DNA from: an uncultured Sediminibacterium sp.
GTDB lineage: Bacteria > Bacteroidota > Bacteroidia > Chitinophagales > Chitinophagaceae
Length of the DNA stretch: 24,446 nt
Direction: 5' to 3'
NCBI RefSeq assembly: GCF_946481145.1
Contig: NZ_CAMLMJ010000036.1
Coordinates: 1-24,446, forward strand
Shown: in pieces, positions 8,048-15,929 of the stretch
Layout: every line of letters begins with the position of its first letter
How positions within the stretch are numbered: the first letter of the stretch is position 1
Made by a program: the position numbers and the translations under genes
The notes under the pieces: generated by a model
Seen by the model: only the letters and a program-made list of their open reading frames with translations
Database searches by the model: none
Told to the model about the DNA's origin: nothing

Positions 8048-8154
8048 TGTGAATGGTGAATTGTGAATGGTGAATATTTAGGTGTGAATTGTCAATTGTG
8101 AATGATGAGTATATAGAGGTTGAAATTCACTATTCACAATTGACAATTCACACC
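8048..8154. terminator. Heptamer array with perfect 23-bp inverted repeat, word TGTGAAT
   Basis: Nine consecutive 7-nt units run from 8048 to 8110, mostly TGTGAAT or GGTGAAT. The segment 8081-8103 is the exact reverse complement of 8132-8154, giving a 23-bp stem. The right arm contains the TGA stop (8148-8150) of the membrane protein gene ending there. Units read from that gene contain TGA. It lies between one operon's end and the start codon of the radical SAM gene. Confidence 0.88.
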
Positions 8155-8714
8155 GTCCCTTGTATTCTGCTCTTACAGAAAGTATTGAAATCCTGCTCCA
8201 GTTGGGGGGCTACTTGGGAATCAATTTCTTTTTGTATGAGTTTATTATTTTTAAAATCTATTGTTATTAATCCATCTTTCAGTACAACATTGGTGAACTC
8301 GCTCCAATGGTAATGGCTTCTGGGGAAAGTATTGAATACTACTTCTTCCTCATCGAAAGCAATTTCGCGCGGAAACTTTACCTGTTTTTCAATCACTGCT
8401 GCAATAACATAAACGGCAGTAAGCCATGTATAAGGCATGGGTAATGTCATCATTAATCCCCATGCAGCAAACAACATTCCGATTCTGAAATAAGCTGTTT
8501 TACCATTTCTTTTTTTAACGAATGTAAATGCGATCCAGCCAATAATTAATGCCACTACTGAAATAGGGAATACCGATGCTTCTGAAAAGGGTGTGAGGGC
8601 AGATTCAAGCAATACCACTATGGCCAGGAATAACATCATCAGGGTAATATTATCCACCAGCTTGAAATCACGCTGTTTTAATACAACTACATAATCATAG
8701 GTCCTTGCTGCCAT
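8148..8714 (-). CDS. Small membrane protein with PH-like C-terminal region, unknown function
   Basis: A 188-residue protein I do not recognise at gene level. A short N-terminal stretch precedes about four hydrophobic segments (roughly 24-42, 46-64, 76-92 and 94-108). A soluble beta-rich tail follows, about 115-175 (FDEEEVVFNTFPRSHYHW, then GLITIDFKNN). This layout resembles the YcxB-like or bacterial PH-domain membrane proteins. It is 6 nt downstream of the agmatinase-like gene and surely co-transcribed with it. The last seven bases of the gene, including TGA, are part of the inverted-repeat arm at 8132-8154. Confidence 0.7.
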   Translation of the reverse strand: MAARTYDYVVVLKQRDFKLVDNITLMMLFLAIVVLLESALTPFSEASVFPISVVALIIGWIAFTFVKKRNGKTAYFRIGMLFAAWGLMMTLPMPYTWLTAVYVIAAVIEKQVKFPREIAFDEEEVVFNTFPRSHYHWSEFTNVVLKDGLITIDFKNNKLIQKEIDSQVAPQLEQDFNTFCKSRIQGTV

Positions 8715-8720
8715 AAATCT

Positions 8721-9758
8721 TTAGTTTTTAACCATCAGGTTGCAAAGTCTCCACAAAAGGCGTGCTCCCACGTTGCTGTCCCAATCTGTTTGTCCAACGC
8801 CAATTTCAACAAGATCGAATCCGATGATTTCTCTGCCGGTTTCTTTTATTTTTTTGAAAAGATACAATACTTCCTCTGTTTCAAATCCACCCTGAACCGG
8901 TGTGCCTGTATTCGGGCAATATTTCCGATCAAGTCCATCAATGTCAAAACTGATATAAACTTTTTCCGGAAGGTGGTTAATGATTTCCTCTGCGATATGT
9001 TTCCAGCTTTCTCCTTCGAACTGGCGTTCTTTGATATTTTTATCGAAATACGTAATTACCCTGAACTGACTGTTGCAGATAAAATCCCATTCTTCTTCAC
9101 AAAGGTCACGTATGCCGGCCTGAACAAGTTTCTGAATTTGTGGTATTTCACTCAGCGCATTGTACATGATGGATGCATGTGAATACAAAAAGTTTTCATA
9201 TCCTTTTCTTAGGTCGCAATGTGCATCAATTTGTAAAACACCGAATGATCCATGCTTTTCCGCGAGGGCTTTCATAAAACCAAGCGGGGTGCTATGATCG
9301 CCGCCTAACAAACCAACAATTTTTCCTTTATCGAGTAATGCTTTTGTTTCATCATAAACCCACTGGTTCAGGAATAATCCACCTTCATTAATCTCCTTAA
9401 GACTTTTACACATGAACTTATTCTTCTCTACTTCATCACCCTTGGAAATATAGTCTATGTATAGCTCCGCTTCTTTGCGTAAGTAGTCGCTTTTAAGTAA
9501 GATCTTTTTATTGGTCTCACGCATATAAAATCCCTCTCTCCAGCCATTGGGTACATCTATATCAAATAAATCTACCTGAATACTTGCTTTTAAAATATGC
9601 TCGGCGGCGCGGGCGGTTCCTGCACCATAACTTACCGTAACTTCCCATGGAACAGGAAGTAATACCACGCGGGCATCATCTTCTGTAAAAGGTAATCCGA
9701 AAATGTTATTGTTGGGGTTGCCAACGGCATTGGGGTTAAACTGCGATAAATCGGCCAT
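8721..9758 (-). CDS. Ureohydrolase family enzyme (agmatinase/formimidoylglutamase-like)
   Basis: The 345-residue protein carries the binuclear-manganese ligand set of the arginase superfamily. H155 lies in GGDHSTPLG; D178, H180 and D182 in LQIDAHCDLR; D272 and D274 in SFDIDGLD. These enzymes hydrolyse guanidino or formimino groups to release urea or formamide. The substrate branch is unclear. It is somewhat longer than E. coli agmatinase (306 aa), with an insert at about residues 80-130. I chose the ATG at 9758 over one at 9788, because family members usually start shortly before the NxxG/LP region. The next gene downstream (8148-8714) starts 6 nt after its stop. Confidence 0.88.
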   Translation of the reverse strand: MADLSQFNPNAVGNPNNNIFGLPFTEDDARVVLLPVPWEVTVSYGAGTARAAEHILKASIQVDLFDIDVPNGWREGFYMRETNKKILLKSDYLRKEAELYIDYISKGDEVEKNKFMCKSLKEINEGGLFLNQWVYDETKALLDKGKIVGLLGGDHSTPLGFMKALAEKHGSFGVLQIDAHCDLRKGYENFLYSHASIMYNALSEIPQIQKLVQAGIRDLCEEEWDFICNSQFRVITYFDKNIKERQFEGESWKHIAEEIINHLPEKVYISFDIDGLDRKYCPNTGTPVQGGFETEEVLYLFKKIKETGREIIGFDLVEIGVGQTDWDSNVGARLLWRLCNLMVKN

Positions 9759-9834
9759 GATCTTTCTTAGATTGCAAACAGGGCGCAAATTGCACCAATT
9801 TTCTGAATTATGGGATTAAATCACCCTAAAACCC

Positions 9835-10368
9835 TTATTTGGGCTCAAACCTTTCTTCGAAACTTACAAACACTCGTTCCCAGGGGATAAAAGCAGTGAT
9901 CAAAAGCGTATAAACCGGAAGGGCCGTGATCGACAAGCCAATCAATGGAGCAGTAATCAAAAAGGAGAGAATCATAAACCTGCTGGTCCATTTCCAGGCA
10001 TTTCTGAATTCGGCTGGATTAAACAGAAAAGGGAGGTAAATCAATGGGAAAAGAGTCAATTTAAGTGCCTGATTACGATCATGATAACTCAATAATAGAA
10101 ATACCATCGAAAGAAGGCATAAAAATCCAAGTTTTCGGGACGGAACGATCATAAATAAGATGGCCAATGTAGACGGAACAAGGCTTGCAGATTGGCTCAT
10201 TAGCTGGCCTGTAATAAAGGCATTGCTCCCTGCATGTTGTTGATGGGGTAATTGCCCCATGATCCAAAGGGCTATAAACATCAATATCAGCCATAATCCG
10301 ATAGTCCTGCTCATAAAGGTTATAAAACCTTGTTCATTGAAGAAAACTGACTGGCGGATGGGGTTCAT
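9835..10368 (-). CDS. Hypothetical multi-pass membrane protein
   Basis: A 177-residue protein with about five hydrophobic segments (near 20-40, 57-77, 80-96, 105-118 and 130-160) and a charged C-terminus. I see no family motif. It resembles the generic small Bacteroidota inner-membrane proteins of unknown function. It is divergent from ccmE, with about 100 nt between the start codons, and is followed after 76 nt by the agmatinase-like gene. That gap holds no array or clear hairpin, so read-through into the agmatinase operon is possible. Coding is supported by an open frame with consistent hydrophobic periodicity. Confidence 0.6.
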   Translation of the reverse strand: MNPIRQSVFFNEQGFITFMSRTIGLWLILMFIALWIMGQLPHQQHAGSNAFITGQLMSQSASLVPSTLAILFMIVPSRKLGFLCLLSMVFLLLSYHDRNQALKLTLFPLIYLPFLFNPAEFRNAWKWTSRFMILSFLITAPLIGLSITALPVYTLLITAFIPWERVFVSFEERFEPK

Positions 10369-10424
10369 GCTTAAAATTGTGGAAAGATTCTGGTTTTAAC
10401 AACTATGCCTGACAAACATCAGCA

Positions 10425-10452
10425 TTTGCTTGTTCATTTTGGGCTACTTTTG
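10425..10452 (+). promoter_or_regulatory. Candidate promoter for ccmEF
   Basis: TACTTTTG at 10445-10452 matches the Bacteroidota -7 box TAnnTTTG. A TTTG at 10425-10428 could serve as the -33 box, but the spacer is only 16 nt rather than about 19. Transcription would begin near 10459, just before the ATG at 10471. Confidence 0.5.
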
Positions 10453-10470
10453 CAGCGTAAAAGAGAAGAG

Positions 10471-10890
10471 ATGAAAAAAACGCATATTATCATCCTTGTA
10501 CTGATTGCTGCTGCTATAGTAGTGCTTATTAGTTATACTGGTGATCTTACTACTTATGAAACCATTGCTTCGGCCCGTCAGAAAGAAGGAAAGTTTGTAA
10601 ACCTGATCGCAAAACTGGATACTTCTCAACCATTGGAATACGATGCGGTAAAAAACCCTAACTACCTCAGTTTTACTGCTGTAGATACATTAGGCAATAG
10701 AGTGAAAGTGGTGTACCATAATAATAAACCCACTGATATGGAGAAAAGTGAGCGACTTGTACTAAAAGGCAAAATGCAGGGAGATCATTTTGAATGCAAA
10801 GATATTCTGTTGAAATGCCCCTCTAAATATAAAGATGATCCGAAGGCGCAGCAAAATATACCTGTTGTAGCAACAGAACCTGCCCGTTAA
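10471..10890 (+). CDS. ccmE: Cytochrome c maturation protein CcmE, CxxxY type
   Basis: The 139-residue heme chaperone carries heme across the periplasm to the CcmF synthetase. It has one N-terminal membrane anchor (about residues 4-22) and a periplasmic OB-fold. The classical heme-attachment motif is HxxxY; here the equivalent position reads C116-P-S-K-Y120. The cysteine variant is known from some sulfate reducers and archaea. I chose the ATG at 10471, preceded by a purine-rich stretch, because an upstream in-frame ATG at 10405 adds 22 residues before the anchor and precedes the candidate promoter. ccmF follows 38 nt after the stop. No ccmA, B, C, G or H is present in this window. Confidence 0.88.
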   Translation: MKKTHIIILVLIAAAIVVLISYTGDLTTYETIASARQKEGKFVNLIAKLDTSQPLEYDAVKNPNYLSFTAVDTLGNRVKVVYHNNKPTDMEKSERLVLKGKMQGDHFECKDILLKCPSKYKDDPKAQQNIPVVATEPAR

Positions 10891-10928
10891 GTGCAGCATA
10901 ACCTTATTTCCTTTAGAACCAACTACTC

Positions 10929-13385
10929 ATGCAATATTTAGGAGAACATCTATTCCCAGGTCAGGCAGGGCATTTTTTTGCCGTTTTATCACTTGTAGCA
11001 TCTCTAATAGCCACTGTAGCTTATTTCAAAGCCAGTAAAACATCGCTTGATTCATCAAAGGCAAGCTGGATCCGTATGGCGAGGGTGGCTTTCTTCGTAG
11101 AAACCATCAGTGTGCTGGCAATGTTTGGCATTCTCTACTACATTATTTCTAACCACTACTTTGAATACAGATATGCCTATAACCATAGCGATAGAAGTCT
11201 GCAGGTTGAATACCTGTTGAGTTGTTTCTGGGAAGGACAAGAAGGTAGTTTTATGCTCTGGAGTTTCTGGCATTGTGTGCTGGGTTGGGTATTAATATGG
11301 CGTGCCAAAACCTGGGAAGCTGGGGTTATGACAGTCATCAGCTTCGCCCAGTTTGCACTGGCAACTATGTTGCTTGGCGTATATGTGTTTGGAGTAAAGA
11401 TTGGCAGCAGTCCATTTGTATTATTACGCAATGAAGTTGAAGGACCTATATTCTCAAGACCTGATTACCTGAATCTGCTTAAAGATGGTACAGGACTCAA
11501 CACCCTTTTACAGAACTACTGGATGGTGATACACCCTCCTGTATTGTTCCTCGGTTTTGCGTCTACTATTGTGCCTTTTGCTTATGCCATTGCTGGATTG
11601 ATGAGTAAGAAGCATGAGTGGGTTAAACCATCCTTGCCTTGGGCTTCCTTTTCAGCCGCAGTTTTAGGTGTAGGAATTATGATGGGAGCTGCATGGGCCT
11701 ATGAAAGCCTCTCATTTGGTGGATACTGGGCCTGGGATCCTGTGGAGAATGCATCCTTGGTGCCATGGTTAACCCTTATTGCAGGGTTGCATACCAACCT
11801 GATTTATAGAAACAGTGGATACTCTTTACGACCTACTTATTTCTTTTATATCATCACATTTTCGCTTATTCTTTATTCTACCTTCCTAACAAGAAGTGGC
11901 ATATTAGGTGATACATCTGTTCATGCATTCACCGACCTCGGTATGAACACACAATTATTGTTGTTTGTGTTGGTGTTTTTTGTGCCGGCTTTGGTGTTGT
12001 ATTTCAGGCAATACAAAGCTATCCCAAGCATACAGAAAGAAGAGAACACATATAGCCGTGAATTCTGGATGTTTATCGGTTCACTGGTATTCTTTCTGGC
12101 AGGAATGGTCATCATTGCCAAAACATCTACGCCTGTTTTCAATAAATTATTCGGAACAAATATTGCGCCTCCGGAGGACCCGGAATATGCACATAACCAG
12201 ATTCAGGTTTTTGTTGCTGTGATTATTGGGTTCCTCACGGCAATTACCCAGTATCTAAAATACAAAGATACGCCGAAAGCATTTTTTGGAAAGAAAATAT
12301 GGATACCTACTATTATCGCCGTATTGATAAGTCTGAGTATCAGTGCGTTCGGAGAAGTGGGATATGACAAAAAAGGACCTGGATTTTTGTTTGCCATTCA
12401 CCTCGCCATTTTCAGTGCGGTTTATGCTGTTGTTGCAAATGCAGCCTATATCTGGCTGGGTTTAAAAGGCAAACTTAAAGCAGCAGGTGCCTCGGTTGCG
12501 CATATTGGTTTTGGTATGGTGCTGGTTGGTATTTTGATTTCATCTGCCAAGAAAACGGTATTGAGTTGGAATACTACAGGTGTTACCCCTTTGCGCCAGG
12601 AAGATGCAAAGGATAGGGGTAATCCTGCCGGTAACCCGGCTGAAAATATTACCCTCTTCAAGGGGGTGGCAACCGATATGGGGAGGTATATGGTAACTTA
12701 TACAAAAGATACCATCAATGAGCGTGACAGGAAACGTTATTTTGAAATCACCTTCAAAGCGAAAAACGGATCAGAAACATTTAGTCTTTACCCGGATGTA
12801 ATTAAGAATAATAAGGGCATGGAAGGCTTTGCTGCCAACCCGGCTGCTAAGCATTACTGGCATAAAGACATCTTTGCCTACATCACTTCTTTCCAGGAAA
12901 ATAATGGTAGTGATACTACCCAATTTGTAAACCGTGATATTAAAGTAGGGGATACCCTGTTTTATAGTAATGGTTTGATTGTACTGAATAAGGCAAACGT
13001 AAATCCGCCGGAACAGGCTGGAAAATATGGAAAGGATGAAACCGGATTATTCCTTGATATAAGTGTATTGTCGAAAGACGGACGCAGGTATGCAGCCAAC
13101 CCAGGTATAGTGATTAGCGGTACAGATTTTAAACCTATACCAGATACAGTTACATCTCAAAGTCTTATACTTCAATTCAATAAAGTAAAAGACGATAAAA
13201 AGGGTCTGCTTGAAATCGGTATCAAAGAAAGCGGTGCAATAACCGACCTTATTACCCTGAAAGTGTATGAGTTTCCGATGATTAATATTTTGTGGTTAGG
13301 TATATTAATTATGACAACCGGCCTCGTTATGTCGATTGTTCAGCGAAACAGACAAGCAAAGAATAAATTGAAGCCAGTCTCCTGA
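10929..13385 (+). CDS. ccmF: Heme lyase CcmF/NrfE family, cytochrome c assembly
   Basis: The 818-residue polytopic protein contains the tryptophan-rich heme-handling (WWD) motif GGYWAWDPVENASL, beginning at G264. Conserved histidines flank it (for example in NYWMVIHPP and AGLHTN). CcmF ligates heme from CcmE to the CxxCH cysteines of apocytochrome c at the periplasmic face of the inner membrane. It is longer than E. coli CcmF (about 650 aa). The extra length is largely a soluble C-terminal domain at about residues 560-785 before the last helix. It forms an operon with ccmE. Its TGA stop is followed 15 nt later by a palindromic heptamer array. Confidence 0.93.
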   Translation: MQYLGEHLFPGQAGHFFAVLSLVASLIATVAYFKASKTSLDSSKASWIRMARVAFFVETISVLAMFGILYYIISNHYFEYRYAYNHSDRSLQVEYLLSCFWEGQEGSFMLWSFWHCVLGWVLIWRAKTWEAGVMTVISFAQFALATMLLGVYVFGVKIGSSPFVLLRNEVEGPIFSRPDYLNLLKDGTGLNTLLQNYWMVIHPPVLFLGFASTIVPFAYAIAGLMSKKHEWVKPSLPWASFSAAVLGVGIMMGAAWAYESLSFGGYWAWDPVENASLVPWLTLIAGLHTNLIYRNSGYSLRPTYFFYIITFSLILYSTFLTRSGILGDTSVHAFTDLGMNTQLLLFVLVFFVPALVLYFRQYKAIPSIQKEENTYSREFWMFIGSLVFFLAGMVIIAKTSTPVFNKLFGTNIAPPEDPEYAHNQIQVFVAVIIGFLTAITQYLKYKDTPKAFFGKKIWIPTIIAVLISLSISAFGEVGYDKKGPGFLFAIHLAIFSAVYAVVANAAYIWLGLKGKLKAAGASVAHIGFGMVLVGILISSAKKTVLSWNTTGVTPLRQEDAKDRGNPAGNPAENITLFKGVATDMGRYMVTYTKDTINERDRKRYFEITFKAKNGSETFSLYPDVIKNNKGMEGFAANPAAKHYWHKDIFAYITSFQENNGSDTTQFVNRDIKVGDTLFYSNGLIVLNKANVNPPEQAGKYGKDETGLFLDISVLSKDGRRYAANPGIVISGTDFKPIPDTVTSQSLILQFNKVKDDKKGLLEIGIKESGAITDLITLKVYEFPMINILWLGILIMTTGLVMSIVQRNRQAKNKLKPVS

Positions 13386-13400
13386 TTGCGGCATCAGACA

Positions 13401-13444
13401 ATAGTCCATAGACCATAGTCCATGGTCCATGGTCTATGGTCTAT
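13401..13444. terminator. Palindromic heptamer array, word ATAGTCC
   Basis: Six 7-nt units: atagtcc, atagacc, atagtcc, atggtcc, atggtct, atggtct. The first three are nearly the reverse complement of the last three, so the array folds on itself around position 13424. The first three units carry TAG on +, downstream of the ccmF stop. Probably the ccmEF terminator. Confidence 0.82.
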
Positions 13445-13536
13445 CCTTCCAATGAATTGTTAAAAGCGAACAAGCCACCGGGTTACTTTTTCACCAAGGC
13501 AGCATTAATTAGCAGAACTAGTTCTATATTTAAGTA

Positions 13537-14160
13537 GTGCAATTCCCTGGCAAACATATCATCATCTTCCTGGTATTAGCCTGTGCTTTATGTTTCACTA
13601 AAGCCGTAAATGCCCAAACCCGCGGGCTTTATGATACCGTAAAAGTATATGCATTTATTACGCCTGAGGGTGATACGATTCCTGAGAGCATTCTTCCTCC
13701 TGTAGAAGTAATCGGCAAATTAACTGGTAAATGGAAACGTCACTGGGAAGAGTGGACAAGGTTACGCAATGCCGTATATGTTACCTACCCATACGCCATT
13801 GCTGCCAGTCGCGTGATGAATGAAATAAATGTAAAACTGGAAAATGTAACCGATAAAAAAGCAAGAAGGGCAATTATCAAGTCGAGGGAAAAAGACCTGA
13901 AAAAAGAGTTTGCCGATAAGCTTACAAAACTATCTGTTTACCAGGGCAAAGTATTGATGAAATTGATCTACCGTCAAACCGGTAATAACTGTTACGAAAT
14001 AATACAGGAATATAAAGGAGGTTTTAATGCGGCTTTCTGGCAAACCATTGCCGTAATTTTCGGCAGCAACCTCAAACAAAACTATGACCCTTCCGGCAAA
14101 GATTTCGACATGGAAAGAATTGTACGTGATGTGCAGTTGATGTATGGGTATAGGAGTTAG
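13537..14160 (+). CDS. DUF4294 secreted protein, GTG start
   Basis: This 207-residue protein matches the Bacteroidota DUF4294 pattern. Features are a GDTIP motif early on, VTYPYAIAASRV near residue 87, a basic helical stretch, VYQGKVLMKLIYRQTG near residue 130, and FGSNLKQNYDPSGKDFDMERIV near the end. The function is unknown. A signal peptide is evident (hydrophobic 8-20, likely cleavage after A26, leaving Q at the mature end), so it is exported. No ATG precedes the signal peptide in frame, so the GTG at 13537 is the best start. The gene stands alone between the ccmF terminator and a convergent heptamer hairpin that begins directly after its TAG stop. Confidence 0.85.
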   Translation: MQFPGKHIIIFLVLACALCFTKAVNAQTRGLYDTVKVYAFITPEGDTIPESILPPVEVIGKLTGKWKRHWEEWTRLRNAVYVTYPYAIAASRVMNEINVKLENVTDKKARRAIIKSREKDLKKEFADKLTKLSVYQGKVLMKLIYRQTGNNCYEIIQEYKGGFNAAFWQTIAVIFGSNLKQNYDPSGKDFDMERIVRDVQLMYGYRS

Positions 14161-14247
14161 ATTTTTGATCTTTGATTCAAAATTCAAAATTTAAAATTCA
14201 AAATTCAAAAAATCAATGATCATAAAATCAAAGATCAAAGATTTTCT
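14161..14247. terminator. Convergent-gene hairpin with ATTCAAA heptamer core
   Basis: Outer arms 14163-14177 and 14226-14240 pair over 15 positions (14 Watson-Crick plus one G-U). Between them lie five 7-nt units, ATTCAAA with one ATTTAAA (14175-14209). The element starts directly after the DUF4294 TAG stop and overlaps the aat TGA stop (14235-14237). It can serve both convergent genes. The core word equals the GAATTTT array at 1-55 on the opposite strand. Confidence 0.85.
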
Positions 14248-14882
14248 TCAAGCATTTTCGTAAACTGCTTTCTCGGGATCATTTTTGCGCCGAGGCTTTC
14301 GAGGTGCGTTGTGTGTACCTGGCAATCGATGAGTATTACGCCTTCTCTTTTTAATTGTTGGACATACTGGATAAACGCAAATTTGCTGGCATTGCTTTCT
14401 TTGCTGAACATGCTCTCGCCAAAGAAGAAAGGTCCCATTCTGATGCCGTACAGACCGCCTACTAATTCATTGTTCATCCAGGTTTCAGCGGAATGCGCAA
14501 TCCCCATTTTATGCAGTTGAATAAAAGAAGATTCCAGTTCGTCGGTGATCCATGTGCCTTCCTGTCCCTTGCGTTGTAATGACTTGCAGGAACGGATAAC
14601 TGCTGCAAAATTACTGTTGGTGCGAAAATTAAAATGTCCTTTCCGTATTACCTGCATCATGCTTTTGCTGACTTTCAATTCTTCGGGCTCAAGAACAAAT
14701 CTCGGATCTGGACTCCACCACAACGGAATACTGCTGTCATCATACCAGGGAAAAATGCCTTTGCGATAAGCCAGCAATAACCGCTCAACAGAAACATCTC
14801 CGCCTATCGCCAGTAAGCCATCTTCCATTGCTTCAGTAACAGGGGGAAACCAGATGCGGGAGTCGAGGGCGTGTAAAGACAT
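14235..14882 (-). CDS. aat: Leucyl/phenylalanyl-tRNA--protein transferase
   Basis: This 215-residue enzyme moves Leu or Phe from aminoacyl-tRNA onto proteins with an N-terminal Arg or Lys, creating a primary N-degron. The diagnostic block is at residues 22-47, GLLAIGGD ... LLLAYRKGIFPWY, followed by WWSPDPRFVL and, later, GGLYGIRMGPFFFGESMFS. Its length is close to E. coli Aat (234). It acts in the cytosol with ClpS, whose gene lies immediately upstream on the same strand (88 nt gap), so the two steps of the pathway are neighbours. Its TGA lies in the hairpin arm at 14226-14240. Confidence 0.95.
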   Translation of the reverse strand: MSLHALDSRIWFPPVTEAMEDGLLAIGGDVSVERLLLAYRKGIFPWYDDSSIPLWWSPDPRFVLEPEELKVSKSMMQVIRKGHFNFRTNSNFAAVIRSCKSLQRKGQEGTWITDELESSFIQLHKMGIAHSAETWMNNELVGGLYGIRMGPFFFGESMFSKESNASKFAFIQYVQQLKREGVILIDCQVHTTHLESLGAKMIPRKQFTKMLEENL

Positions 14883-14889
14883 AAGGGAA

Positions 14890-14976
14890 GAAATAAGAAA
14901 TAAGGAATAAGAAATATGGAATCAGAAAGGGGAGTGGAAAATACTTTCACATTCCGCTGTTTCTTATTCCTTATTT
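14890..14976. terminator. Heptamer array and hairpin between clpS and aat, word GAAATAA
   Basis: Units gaaataa, gaaataa, ggaataa, gaaatat and ggaatca run from 14890. The segment 14898-14914 is the exact complement of 14960-14976 (17 bp). The right arm contains the clpS TAA stop (14971-14973). Read from clpS, the arm repeats TAA in 7-nt steps. It could separate clpS from aat transcription or attenuate it. The same word recurs at 20134-20200. Confidence 0.85.
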
Positions 14977-15276
14977 TTCTGTTTCAATCGTCGCTCCGAT
15001 GCCACGATCGGTAATCGCATCGCACATGGGTTTTAGTGTATCGTAGTCGCCGGTTTTAACAGTAGATTTTCCTTTGAAATGTATGATGATAGCCGATTGT
15101 TCGGCCTGTTCGTGTGAGTGTCCACAAACTTCCATCAGTGTTTCAATAACCCATTCAAAAGTGTTCACTTCATCGTTCCAAACAATAAGGTTGAAAGGAG
15201 TGGTCTGATCCACCGCAATATCTTCTTCCTGCGATTCCCAGGGTCGTGAGGCCTCATTGTTTTCAAAAAAACTCAT
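14971..15276 (-). CDS. clpS: ATP-dependent Clp protease adaptor ClpS
   Basis: The 101-residue adaptor recognises N-terminal Leu, Phe, Tyr or Trp and hands the protein to ClpAP-type proteases. The ClpS core begins at about residue 26 (PFNLIVWNDEVNTFEWVIE). Binding-pocket residues N34, D35 and H66 fall in the known pattern (E. coli has N34, D35, D36 and H66; here position 36 is E). IIHFKGKSTVKTG completes the signature. The N-terminal 25 residues are acidic and probably disordered, as in homologues. aat is next on the strand, forming an N-degron pair. Confidence 0.93.
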   Translation of the reverse strand: MSFFENNEASRPWESQEEDIAVDQTTPFNLIVWNDEVNTFEWVIETLMEVCGHSHEQAEQSAIIIHFKGKSTVKTGDYDTLKPMCDAITDRGIGATIETEK

Positions 15277-15323
15277 GGGATAAAGATAATTTTTACTTGA
15301 TAAAGGTGGTATACCAGTTAACT

Positions 15324-15358
15324 AAAAAAGACCTACAACATGGTTGTAAGTCTTTTTT
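15324..15358. terminator. Bidirectional rho-independent terminator
   Basis: The 16-nt arms 15324-15339 and 15343-15358 pair with one mismatch around a 3-nt loop and are flanked by A6 and T6. On the minus strand it lies just downstream of the tRNA-Val gene, which it most likely terminates. It is a conventional stem-loop with no 7-nt repetition. Confidence 0.88.
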
Positions 15359-15363
15359 CTCTG

Positions 15364-15438
15364 TGGGAGCACACGGGTTCGAACCGCGGACCCTCTGCTT
15401 GTAAGGCAGATGCTCTAAACCAACTGAGCTATGCTCCC
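15364..15438 (-). tRNA. tRNA-Val (anticodon UAC)
   Basis: The 75-nt cloverleaf has a 7-bp acceptor stem (GGGAGCA with TGCTCCC). The D arm contains AGTTGGTTTA, the anticodon stem is TCTGC/GCAGA with loop CTTACAA, and the T loop is TTCGAAC. The anticodon TAC reads GUA and other valine codons. The discriminator base is A, and the 3' CCA is not encoded. It is flanked by a strong consensus promoter upstream (15454-15484) and a terminator downstream. Confidence 0.96.
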
Positions 15439-15453
15439 GTTTTGTTGGGAGTG

Positions 15454-15484
15454 CAAAAATAGGGTCTGAAACATTACTGCCAAA
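15454..15484 (-). promoter_or_regulatory. Bacteroidota-type promoter of tRNA-Val
   Basis: On the minus strand TTTG (15481-15484), a 19-nt spacer and TATTTTTG (15454-15461) match the -33/-7 consensus TTTG-N19-TAnnTTTG exactly. Transcription would start near 15447, about 10 nt before the mature tRNA 5' end. Confidence 0.85.
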
Positions 15485-15507
15485 AAAAGTTTCTATTTTT
15501 TTATAAA

Positions 15508-15798
15508 TTAATTCAGTTGAGGGGCGGGTAAACGATAATGCTGGCTATCATAAACATATAATTCTTCGATATGGTATGTCCAATACCGATATATCGGCGA
15601 TTTTGCCAATATTTTATCTGTTTCCTCTTTTGAATCAGTATTTAACGTGATCCAGCAGGTCTGACTTTCCATACTCACCGCATAACTATCGATAATGCCC
15701 TTATTAAACAGGTAATTTACGTAAGTCCGGTGCGGTGGCAGCAGTGTCATAAATTCATCATCCAACTGAAATTTTATTATTGCCTGATACTTTTTCAT
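15508..15798 (-). CDS. YciI/muconolactone-isomerase-like small protein
   Basis: A 96-residue protein with the look of a single ferredoxin-like (dimeric alpha/beta barrel) domain. The order is a beta-strand (KYQAIIKF), a helix with PPHRTYVNYLFNKGII, a strand SYAVSMESQTCWITLN, a helix EETDKILAKSPIYRY, and a strand YHIEELYVYD. Similar small Bacteroidota proteins are annotated as YciI or muconolactone delta-isomerase-like. No catalytic function can be claimed. I use the ATG at 15798 rather than a GTG at 15804, because the strand-1 sequence follows it directly. It is a single gene behind the tRNA unit. Confidence 0.65.
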   Translation of the reverse strand: MKKYQAIIKFQLDDEFMTLLPPHRTYVNYLFNKGIIDSYAVSMESQTCWITLNTDSKEETDKILAKSPIYRYWTYHIEELYVYDSQHYRLPAPQLN

Positions 15799-15842
15799 AC
15801 ACACTATTTACTGGGTTAATGAGTACAATATCCGTGCTGCTT

Positions 15843-15850
15843 TAATTTTG
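15843..15850 (+). promoter_or_regulatory. Possible -7 box upstream of the DUF486 gene
   Basis: TAATTTTG matches TAnnTTTG, 80 nt before the DUF486 start codon. No TTG sits at the expected -33 distance, so this is a weak candidate. Confidence 0.3.
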
Positions 15851-15929
15851 TGTGGCATTCTGGCAATCAAACCTTAATTTTTCCTGCTGATATTGCAGGT
15901 ATGACTGTCAAACTACAATTGAAACTTAT

